Positions 54,902-64,000 of a DNA stretch of 64,000 bases are shown here, piece by piece (the first letter of the stretch is position 1; each line of letters starts with the position of its first letter). The notes below the pieces were generated by a model. The model did not search any database. It saw nothing but the letters and a program-made list of their open reading frames with translations, and was not told the DNA's origin. Made by a program: the position numbers and the translations under genes. This stretch comes from Heligmosomoides polygyrus polygyrus (lineage: Eukaryota > Nematoda > Chromadorea > Rhabditida > Heligmosomidae), in assembly GCA_947396885.1 (NCBI GenBank), contig CANDYH010000044.1, positions 51,662 to 115,661 on the forward strand. Direction: 5' to 3'.

Positions 54902-57199
54902 GGCCACCACCGTCGGCTAAGGAAGGCGACGGCTGTCTGTGTACAAACCATTCGGCAAAAGAGAGCAACAGTTGTTTCAAACCTACGGAACGATGGGCTA
55001 ATAAAGCAGCAAGTGGAAAGGCGGATCTATCGAAGTGCCCCGATGACTGTGCAAACGGTGATGTGATGAAGCAGTTGAACAATCAGCAAATCAAAATGTC
55101 TCTTTTCAAAAAGCAGCCATGCTTCATGAAATGCCCCTGCTTGTGCCCAGATTTTTGCGAGGATCGTGACAGCTTTGAGAAAACAAAGTGCCCTTCGGAA
55201 CTAACTGCTGAAAATCTAGTGATCTGTGGTGCCCAGTATGAAATGGAGGTTCATATGAATGCTTCAAGTTCAGCATCGGCTTCGCTGACATCCGCACCTA
55301 AGTCAAGCGATACCTACTTGCCTTCGTCTTCGGAGACATCACACACCGTCGAAACATCGACAGACCCAGTGCCGAACACTTCTGATACGAATATGCCTTA
55401 CGCATCTAGCCAGAAAACGGCATCGTCAACTTCAACCATACAGGCGAAAATTGCAACCACAACTGAGGCTCCGTTTTCTACCAAACAACAGGAGAGCACA
55501 TCATCCAGCATGCTAACTGCATTTGATTCCACGCCATCCAAGGCTGGCAAAGAAATGCTCGCATCAGTTTGGACTTCGCAAGCGCCACCGAAGGAAACCG
55601 AAGCTTCACTCGACACACTGACGTCTTCTGAACGAAACGACAAAACCAAAATTTCAACGCAATCCTCATCGGTCTTAACAACGACACACGCTGCGCCATA
55701 CGAAGTAACTCAATCTTCTGACTCATCTGTAGACCATGTGTCGAAGGTCTTTTCCCCATCTCCAAATTCGGCCAGAACTACTGGAACTCAAACTGCAACT
55801 ACAAAAACAAGCGATCAGTCGACAACTGCTTACGACATTACAAGAGAAGCTGCGGTCAGCCATGAGAGTACGGCGACCCTCTTGTTAAAGAAAGTAACAC
55901 CTGTGGCTCCTAGTCAGGCTGGTTCAAGTGTACCAACTGGCATGCGGAACATGGAGACGTCACTAGCGCTTCACTCTACAAGACCCTTCACGGAGACTAC
56001 GAATACGCTCTCCATGTCTTCAACACCCAGGAGTGAAGTCTCCGAAGAAACCAACAACGCTTTTCAGACATCATCAGTTGCCTACGATATGATCGGCACT
56101 GGACAATCGACTTCTAGCGCAACAAAATCAACTGCTCAGACCGGAGAGGGGATCACCGGACTTCCACAAGCCGACGAAACGGGAGACCACAATGTTCCAT
56201 CGACATCATTTGACCAACTTCCTCTGACAATGACAAGATTCCTAGTGGAAAGTTCTTCATCTTCACGCATGAGCAAGCCAATGCTGAGCACCACTTTGAC
56301 TGAAGGAATGGACGAGACGAAAACAACCGAGAATGCTATGATAACCACTGCTCCTGCCTCAACCTCCTACAGCCACTCCGCTTCATCATCGAGCTCACTG
56401 AAGATTCCATCGTCAGCTCAGCCAATGGAGATCACCACCGCGTCAAAGCAGTTGCTCGACGATTCGACAACTTACACGGACAACTCCAACCGAGTTAGTT
56501 CCTCAACAATAGCATTGCTTCAACCAACTGCATTGACCGAGAAATCGTCAGAGAAGACCTTTTCACTCCCGCTATGGAGCATGTCAACGCTTAGCCAAAT
56601 GGTATCTCAGCCAACAACTACTGCCACAGAAACAAGAGGAGACTCGACTGCTTCTAAAAGGACAACTCCATATGAACTGACAACGGCAAGAATGGAAACC
56701 AAGGAATCGACATCTGATGAAACCGTTCCAACTGTCAGTGCTACTCGGCAAACCGAGATCCAGACCGTCGCCACCACCTCCTCGGAAACGTCGTCTACAG
56801 GTAGGCGATCATTTGCGGTTAAAGCTTTTAGTCATCTTTTTTTTTGCAGCTCGTTCCTAACACTACCCACTTTCCTCGAAAATGAGATGTTGAAGCAAAA
56901 CTGCACAGTATAAGGCATTCTGAAAACCGAAAAAAGAGTCAGTATGACGGATAATTTTTGCAGTTCGAAACATAAATGGCATGTTTGCAGAAAAGGAAGG
57001 TTACAAATTTCAAGTGTCTTTAAGAGCTTTGTAGAATGTCGTGAACCCTTTTGGAACTTGATTTATGAGAAACGTCACCGAGTGTTCCAAAGTTTTAGAA
57101 GCTTCGGCGAACTGCTCCACCCCTTGCTTGCCAGGATACCACGAAGGACCGTCTTTCTGCTACGGCTTCACTCCGAAGAACGTCAATACTTATCGCAAG
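54902..57199 (+). CDS. Ser/Thr-rich mucin-like protein with Cys-rich head, partial
   Basis: A long exon runs from an acceptor at 54901 (CTTTAG|GG) to a donor at 56801 (ACAG|GTAGG). The first 110 residues or so are Cys-rich (GCLCTNH, CPDDCANGD, PCFMKCPCLCPDFCEDRD, CPSELT). About 500 residues then follow dominated by Ser, Thr, Ala and Pro, typical of a heavily O-glycosylated mucin-like region. A second exon at 57099-57199 (acceptor GTTTTAG|AAGC, phase-compatible) adds ASANCSTPCLPGYHEGPSFC and ends at CGCAAG|GTGGG. A further exon may start at 57226 but reads into TAG at 57289 unless the frame changes. No signal-peptide exon was found upstream, where a LINE lies. It is probably secreted or surface-attached; I do not recognise the family. 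Confidence 0.7.
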
Positions 57200-57225
57200 G
57201 TGGGATCAATACCTTCTGTTTTTAG

Positions 57226-57417
57226 TTCCGACAGTCCATGCACTACAGTACTAACGGCACATATACTTGGCCATTGATAGCAATCAAATAGAATGCACCA
57301 CTAAAGCACGACTTTATCAGGCCGTCATGTACTGCAATCTCGGTAAGAACTCGGATCTGGCTGATGAGGTCGACATTCGGAATGGCGAAGTGCTTGAGCT
57401 GCTGCGAAATGCCAGGT
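57226..57417 (+). pseudogene. Possible 3' exon of the mucin-like gene with a frame break
   Basis: After the acceptor TTTTTAG the phase-0 frame gives FRQSMHYSTNGTYTWPLIAI and then TAG. In another frame the sequence continues plausibly as DSNQIECTTKARLYQAVMYC, then ADEVDIRNGEVLELLRNA, ending at a good donor (CCAG|GTAAG at 57418). Either a base is lost near 57275, or there is an unrecognised intron, or one of the two readings is chance. Confidence 0.4.
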
Positions 57418-57419
57418 AA

Positions 57420-59083
57420 GAGCAGTAACTGAATAGTTCAATCCTTGGCAGTTTCTTTGAAAATAGCATAGACATAGGGAGGAGCAGTGTTCCTGAACAT
57501 AGAATATTTTATCTATTTATTTATTTATTTGCTTATATGCCTTCCGATATTTTGCAGAATGCAGCATCTCATTTTTACCTTACCATGATCGATCAATTTC
57601 CGTCCTTGTCTCGCTTCTTCTTGTCAGTTGCATTATTTCTTATAATTTTTACCTCTTCATTTGAACAACGAGGTTTGATAATATTGATTACTAACATCGT
57701 CTGTTTCGACGTAATTCAATTAATTGTCTGCCACCATATTTTAAAGCTTCGTCGCATTAATAATCTGAAGTCACGACATCTATGAAATGCTTGAATTCTT
57801 GCTTCCTTTTGGTCCTTTTTGTCTGCTTTTCCTTTATGTTCTCTCGCTCCCATAGCTAGCGTGAGAAGTCTCATGCGCCATGTATTTCTCTTTCCTCTTA
57901 TGCTTTTTCCACTTCAGATTACTTATCTTAGTTCACCGCATTCAAGAAACGTGTGAATAACTGGCTGAAGTTAGTATTGCCATTTATTTCCTTTCATCTG
58001 GGGACCCCACTGCATTTATTCTTCTATTCACTGCCGCTCAGTAATTCCGTGAAGCTCTCGTAGACTCAGTGCTACAAGTTTCAGTGGCATTACATTACCT
58101 CCGAGGGGAGCTTTGTGTCTGACATTGTGTTTTAATAGTGAGAAAAACAAATCAACAAGTAGGCAATGTTTCTGATCTAGGAGGAAGCCAGTAAGTGCTC
58201 CAACGCCATCGAATCGGATATTCTACAATGGCGTGCCTTTTTGTTGGGGCTTACGTGATAGATATTTCATTTTTCATTGTCGTCAGCATCTATATTAAGT
58301 ACATTTCGTTTTACTAAGTGATTGTTTTATTTATTTTTTGTGCCGATTTTAACAACTTGCTGCAAGAAGTAACGGAGTTCATAGGAGAGACAAAATAACC
58401 GGGTTTTTAAAAAAGAAAAGAAAGGAGAAGGAAGAAAATGGAAGGGAAATACCTTAGTTGTGAAACAAACCGCGCAGCTAAATACGCACGCTTTTTGATC
58501 TGGTTAGCATAGCCGCTGCTGGGTAGCGGTGTGTCGTCCTATGCTGGTATGCGCCACGCGGATGAAATTCCTGTGTACTGTACCCTACCAGACAAGACAT
58601 TTGAATTAATGTTGTTTATCCTACATATGCTGACATTCACGGAAGCAGCTCTTGAACGTTCTAGGATTCTAGCAATTCTTGATGAAGTCTTCTTGATTAG
58701 CTATTGGTTCTTGTCCTGTCGAGCTGACCAGAAGAATCCTACCCCAAGTCGACTGAAGGCGAAGTTCGTGCCGAATCACTAGCTGAAGCCGAAGGCTGAG
58801 CCCACGAACGTTTCTCGCCCCTCTTTTATACACCTTCTTTTTATACGCAACTTGGGCATGTCAGCATAGCATTTCCCGCAAAAACATACCTGCTAGATCA
58901 GCCAATTTGATAAGTGTAAAGAATAGGAAATCAACTAAATGCATCCCGACCTATTGAACTCTAACTAGCGCAGGTATAATGTGAACTGTTACACTGAAGA
59001 ATTTAAGGCACAAAGGTCGATACTAAATACTACCATGAGATGCCAGACTAGCTGCAACCTACGTGGGGTGAACCTTGTTAGTA
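57420..59083. other. No gene recognised
   Basis: An (ATTT)n tract near 57505-57532 resembles the tail of a minus-strand LINE, but no LINE coding is recognised to its right. The open frames at 57537-57785 and 58531-58782 match nothing known to me. Confidence 0.4.
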
Positions 59084-60353
59084 TTAACATATGAAGCGGT
59101 ACGCATACCATAAGGTCTTTCCGATCGGAGGTCGTAAGCCAGGCCTACCTGCACGCATATTCATTTTATTGATAGTTGATATAAGGCTCAGCTTATGTGG
59201 GATCTGATACATAAGAATCCAAAGGAAAATTTGTTTCCTTCTTTCGCAATTTGTGCATGTAGTATTGGAGATGTGTGGAGCGGTAACAAAGAAACAAGGG
59301 CTAGAGGGGCAGGGCCTTGAGAACATCAAACGTAGGAGCTCCAAATGTCTATTCCTTGTCTGCGTGCAGACCATAATATCATCTGTGTAGTAGAATGCTT
59401 CGCTTCCCAGTAAATCGTGTAAAACCGTGTCCACCATGCGTTGAAATACTGCAGGTGACGTGCTCAATCCAAAAGGTGTGACTCAAAATTGGTATAACCT
59501 CTCTGAGGTGGCAAACGCAGATTCTTTTGTTTTCGCTTTCGCCTCCGGCGACGGTGGCACTTTTTCGCCTCCGGCGCCAGTGGCACTTGCTAATATTCGC
59601 AGTACAAGTCCAAGGTTGTGCAAACTTCTTTTCAGCTATACTTTGGAGTACTGCATCCATAGTCGGAAGTAGACACGAGTTTATACTATGCTTTTATTCA
59701 GTTCCCGGTAACCTGTGCATAATCTTATGCTTCCAGCTTCCATCCTTCTTTTCGACGAGCACGATGGGAAAAACCCATGCAGAAGAACTTTTTTCAATTA
59801 TCCTTCGAGCCTCCAACTCCTTCAACATAATTACCAACTTTTTCTGTAATCCTAACAGCACAGGCCCAGCTTTCATTTTAATGGGTGTATGGTCGCCCGT
59901 ATCGATCTGCATCTCTACCGTGTTTGTAGCTGATAATTCTTGATGACCACATAAGGAAAACGCTTCTTCATACTCATTTAGGAGCATTAGCAAACCCTCG
60001 GGGATTCTATACTCAGTTATGTTGCGCGAAATCTTAATGTAAAGAAGTTGATTTCTCTTTTCCTCCTCAAACTTCTGCCAATTGTCGCCTAGCATGGTTG
60101 GTTCCGCGACCTCCCATCTCACTTTCCACTTATCGGTGCTAAATTCACCTATTTTGTCTCCTTTTCTGAGTACTAAGGGTTCGTCGCTTTTATTTATAAC
60201 AGGTAATGACGTCATTTTATCTTGGAATCTGAACACAACGGGCGCGATTGCGTCGTTTAACGACCACACTACCAAGTCCACCAATTCCTCGTCAGCGTCA
60301 CAGTGCGGTGGTATTAGCGCTGAACCATGCGGTGGGACAGATTCGTTTCGCAA
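59084..60353 (-). pseudogene. Gypsy-type LTR retrotransposon pol fragment
   Basis: The minus-strand frame at 60353-59694 gives a protease-RT spacer (APVVFRFQDKM, LRKGDKIGEFS), the entry to the RT (TNTVEMQIDTGDHTPIK, RIIEKSSSAWVFPIVLVEKK) and DGSWK. After frameshifts and a local repeat (about 59537-59590), the frame at 59467-59084 gives STSPAVFQRMVDTVLHDLL and YYTDDIMVCTQTR, the RT palm with its DD pair. RNase H, integrase and LTRs were not seen. This is the order of Gypsy-group pol. The element is inactive: several frame breaks and truncation at both ends. Confidence 0.88.
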
Positions 60354-61500
60354 CCGTTACATTTCTAGATGCTTCATTATGATTACTCTTCAGTCTATTT
60401 ATTTATTTATTTATTTAATACGCCGCAAGACGGCGTGCAACACCAGACAGTCAGCCATAAAGGAAGCACTCCAAGGTACCGAACACAAAAACCCAATAGT
60501 GATGAATAAAAGGTTTCAGTAGGAGAAACGAAACAAACAAAAATAACATCAGAAAAGGAAGAGAGCACAATTAGATAGGACCCACTAAATCGGCTAGATA
60601 GAAGAAAGAGCGAAATGACAGAATCCTTCGTGACCAACTAAACAATAAGAAAGGGAGCTTTCATAGCAGATGTTTCACTCCCCCAGCACAGACTTGAAAC
60701 CTGCTGAGAGGAGCTTTAATAGAAGAGCATTTTTCAATAGAAGAATAACTATAGTGGAATATTGATATTAAAATCAATTATTTATTTGAGACAAATTCGC
60801 GTAAATATAGTAGTACTGAAATAGACGGTGTAGGGGTGAGAACCAGCAAACATTTCAAGTTAACATTGTGTAATGTGTTTAGTCCATAGCTCTCAGGGCA
60901 CGCACCGCCAGGCGGGTCCCGTCTTTCAGAGACCTCATTATACTGGTACGCACCTCGGCGGCGGACAGGAAGCAAAAGAAATGAAATCGGCTTGTAAAAA
61001 GACATCAGTCCAAGTGCTGGTTAATAGCCAGTATTGGGAGTAGGAAAAGACAAGTCGGGATGGCCATTTATGTAGGAGCCTCCACACCGTGAACGAAGTA
61101 CAGGAGGCATAACAAGGATTTCATAATGGAAAAGAAAATATTTAGAGAGAAAAGGACACAATATAAAGACAGCTAATCATAATTAGACCGCACCCCCAGC
61201 TTGAAAAAGTTATGTGAGAGAAGAGTGAAACATCCGCTCAGTTTAAACCCACTGCGAGAAGCAAGAATTAAAAAAATCACCAGCTAAACAAAACCATAGA
61301 TGAAGTAAACTGAAAATTGAAAACAACAAGTCTTGAGCTAAACAACACCATAGATGGAGTAAGCCAACAGAGGAAGAGGGCTCGATAGCCAGTGCCAGAC
61401 GAGGATGTATCCATCGTGCGAATCTAAGGTCCATGGCAGTGGAACAGACAACTCTTGTCGGTGGCAGATGACATGCGAAACGGCAGATGTCTGAAACTCT

Positions 61501-62982
61501 TTACAGATACACACGCTGTTCATTAAGTAGGTGGAACAAATCAAGCTTTTTCAACTTCCATTTAAAAGCTTCACTAGAATTTGCGACGAAAAGTTCAGGT
61601 GGAATGCGACGAAACCATCGCGCGCACCTACAGAAGACTGTGTTAAACATTCTGGAATAGTTCCTTTTGTGGTTTTTTCGATATTGAAGAACGAAACGAT
61701 TCCGTCTTAGGCTAGTGGGCATAAAAACCCAGTATTTGCTGGCTTTGAGCTTTGTCTCGTCTCTGAGAAGCCGGAAGCAAAAAACCAAGTCAGCCAAAAT
61801 CCGCCTGTACTGCAAAGAGTCTAACGAAAACAGGTTTAACCTCTCACTGTAGCTGGGAAGGGTAGATCCTCCCATTTTACCCAAAGTTCTATACCAAAGT
61901 AGAAGCGTGAAAATTTGCTGGACCCTTTCGATTTTAAGTGCATCTTTCTTTAGTACAGGGCATCAAAGTTGGGAAAAATACTCCAGATGTGGCAGCACAT
62001 AAGCCTTGTAAAGACGTACAAGTGTTGCAGCATCTGTGCATCGGGTGTTACGAAATAAAGCGAAAAGCGTTGCCAGAGCCTTCTTCACTATATTATCCAC
62101 ATGCACTGAGAAGTTAAGTTTTGTGTCTATAGTAACACCAAGATCTCTGGCCAGAGAACATGAATTGAGTTTGACACCATTAATTTCGTACTCAGTTACA
62201 TTGCTTCCACCTAGATGCAAAACCATAGACTTGTTCAGATTAAGTGGAATACTATGATCAGAAGTCCAAGAGACCAGTCTAGCAATGCTGGTTCTGAGAG
62301 CACTACTAATCTCTGAAGAACTGCCTTGAGTATAGGCACAGTACAAATTAATGTCGTCAGCATACATCTGGACTCTAATGTCGGGATGAGTTTTTAGGAG
62401 CATGGGTAGTTCAATTGTGTACATTAAAAACAGTAACGGAGATAGCACACCTCCCTGAGGGACCCCACTGGTACACTGATATCTAGTAGAGTAGGAGTTC
62501 TTGACCCTAACAGTCATATATCTCTCCTGCAGGTAGGATTCAAGCCATTTCAAGAGATTACCATGAACACCCAAAGATTGAATACAGGTCAACAGTTTAC
62601 TGTGAGAGACTCTGTCGAAAGCCTTTGAAAGATCAAAGTAAAAGATGTCCAAAAACCTCCCCTCATAGAGGGCGCAAGTCCAGTCATAATAGGAATCCAG
62701 CAAGTTGGTCAGGGTAGAAGCTCCGGGTAGGAAGCCGTGCTGCTCAGCGGGAATCATTCCATTCTTGTTTAAGAAATTGAGTACTCTATCACTGATGATC
62801 TTTTCCATAACTTTAACAGGAGTTGGGGTAAGACTAATTGGGCGAAAGTTGCTCAAAAGATTGTTTTCAGAGACTTTAGGAATCGGAGTGACCAACGCCT
62901 CTTTCCAAAGCTGTGGAACGTCACCTAACAAAAGGAAATATTGAATATGAAGGAAAGAGGCTTGCTTAGCGACTTGTGGCAT
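61501..62982 (-). pseudogene. LINE ORF2 reverse transcriptase with a single in-frame TGA
   Basis: Minus-strand RT blocks: WKEALVTPIPKVS, NFRPISLTPTPVKVMEKII, EQHGFLPGASTLTNLL, IFYFDLSKAFDRVSHSKLL, SGVPQGGVLSPLLFLMY, VQMYADDINLY and LGVTIDTKLNFSVH, ending YVLPHLEYFSQL before TGA at 61965-61963. The same frame then continues with CPVLKKDALKIERVQQIF and a normal C-terminal domain to 61501. Related LINEs have Trp here (LW.P.LKKD), so a TGG-to-TGA change is likely. Confidence 0.88.
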
Positions 62983-64000
62983 CTTTGATATACAATTTGA
63001 GGTATGCCGTCATACGGTTCACCTGGAGAGGGATTAAGCTTTTTCAAAACTGAAGAAATCTCCTCCGGATGAAAGTAAATTTCGCTTATACCAAACCGCC
63101 TAGTGCTCCTTTCAGTGATCTGCTCACGTGTCTCCGACGAGACATAGGTCGAGAAAACACTTGCAAAGTATCTACCCAGAGCTTCAGCCCTTTCACAGTC
63201 CTTGCTACAGCTCCTACCGTTTTCGTCAATCAATGTAGGAACAGAGGTGTTGCGCTTAATTCTATATCGAATATATTGGTGAAGCTTGCTCAAGGATGTT
63301 CTGTTTGCCAGACGGCGCTCACGGTTAGCATGGAATTTACGAAGATGAGCTTCAAGATCAAAGCAAACTTGCTTATAAAGGCTATTCGACAACGGATTTT
63401 CAAGCTGATGGAAAAGGCGCTTTTTTTGTTCGATTAAGTTGGCTATCTGCTTTGGGTACTTGAAGGTAGATAAGAACTTAGTTTTAAAAGGCACGAAGAC
63501 GGAAAGAGCACGGTAAACTACTCTGCAAAATCTCAAGTATACTTCAGCAACTGTAGAGTAATCATTGAATAATTTCAGCCAGTCAATTCTACTGAAGTAT
63601 TTATCCAACCCTTTGTAATCTGCATTTATGAAGTCTGGAACTGGAAAGAAAAGTGGCGATAAAGATACCCCAGCCATATTGAAACACACAATAGCGTGAT
63701 CGGACGTAGAAAGTGGAGGAAGTATGCTAACATTGTCTATATTGGAACAATTTGAAAGAACAAGATCTAGAGCATGACATCCAAGAGTGGGCGTTAGAAC
63801 ATATTGACGAAGACTGCTAGCCCGAAAGAACTCAAGGAATTTAGAGCTCGCTGAGTTTAATGCATTCAAATTTTCCCAATCAATTTTCAAATTAAAATCA
63901 CCCAAAATCACAGAAGAGGGTTGCACCGAAACCAGTTCATGCAGGCGGGCAATAAGAGCTTCGTCGTATTTTTGCTAAATTTTCTTTTTTTTCCGCAGCA
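62925..64000 (-). pseudogene. LINE ORF2 endonuclease C-terminus and pre-RT linker
   Basis: The translation shows SSVILGDFNLKIDW (the GDFN box), then LDLVLSNCSNI and TSDHAIVCF (the SDH box), which end an apurinic-type endonuclease. A linker (FSRIDWLKLFNDYS, YPKQIANLIEQKKRLFHQLE, RYFASVFSTYVSSE) leads to GEPYDGIPQIVYQRCHKSLS. Near 62945 a frameshift moves the reading into the RT frame. The N-terminal endonuclease part lies outside the window. Confidence 0.85.

Larger units (their letters stand above)
60403..64000 (-). mobile_element. CR1/Jockey-like LINE, minus strand, running off the window
   Basis: The 3' end is the (AAAT)n tail at 60397-60418, inserted directly upstream of the Gypsy pol fragment. 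61500-60420 is the 3' UTR. Coding sequence covers 61501-63970 and continues beyond the right edge of the window. One in-frame stop and one frameshift break ORF2. Confidence 0.88.

Noticed and set aside
54891..55082. Minus-strand and other small frames overlapping the mucin-like exon
   Set aside because: These are shadows of the Ser/Thr-rich exon; low complexity opens alternative frames.
1..64000. CRISPR array or bacterial operon structure
   Set aside because: No regularly spaced direct repeats with unique spacers exist. Tandem arrays here have no spacers, and genes are intron-rich and eukaryotic.

Overview
The window is eukaryotic and almost certainly from a strongylid (hookworm-type) nematode. 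The reasons are short introns of about 50-70 bp with GT...TTTCAG borders, tandem genes for double-CAP-domain 'Ancylostoma secreted protein' (ASP, SCP/TAPS) proteins, and a very dense load of nematode-type repeats: Penelope-like elements, RTE-type and CR1/Jockey-like LINEs, D34D mariners, a Gypsy-type element and tRNA-derived SINEs. One 200-base run of N is an assembly gap. The genus and species are inferred, not proved.

Only a small part is host coding sequence. Three ASP loci sit between 10.3 and 37.5 kb. The two minus-strand copies (21708-29320 and 31186-37519) can be assembled by hand into 13-exon models that stay in frame from a signal-peptide exon to the stop (451 and 459 aa). Exon lengths are identical except for the Thr-rich linker exon. 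The third copy (plus strand, 10354-12702) has ten homologous exons, but I find no 5' exons, and it carries a 1-nt deletion in the tenth exon, so I call it a pseudogene. A fourth host gene, partial, encodes a Ser/Thr-rich mucin-like protein with a Cys-rich head (54902-57199).

Layout: 0-7 kb, dispersed repeats, minisatellites, a tRNA-like SINE palindrome, an RTE remnant, the gap and a 146-bp satellite. 7-10.3 kb, nothing recognised. 10.3-12.7 kb, the ASP pseudogene. 13-20.4 kb, a Penelope-like element, a LINE fragment and repeat copies. 21-37.5 kb, the two intact ASP genes and their duplicated 3' flanks, with Penelope-like and mariner insertions inside introns and between the genes. 37.5-44.8 kb, mostly anonymous sequence with a mariner, a fold-back sequence and Penelope tails. 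44.8-54.5 kb, nested LINEs and a mariner. 54.9-57.2 kb, the mucin-like gene. 59-64 kb, a Gypsy-type pol fragment with a minus-strand LINE upstream of it.

The most interesting signals are: several type-I hammerhead-ribozyme-like motifs in the Penelope tails, each followed within a few bases by AATAAA; head-to-head Penelope fragments; the three-way ASP comparison, which shows a splice-sensitive frameshift and loss of the usual CAP histidine; and two insertion histories that can be read from empty-site or target-duplication evidence (a mariner in a LINE 3' end, and a LINE in an older antisense LINE).
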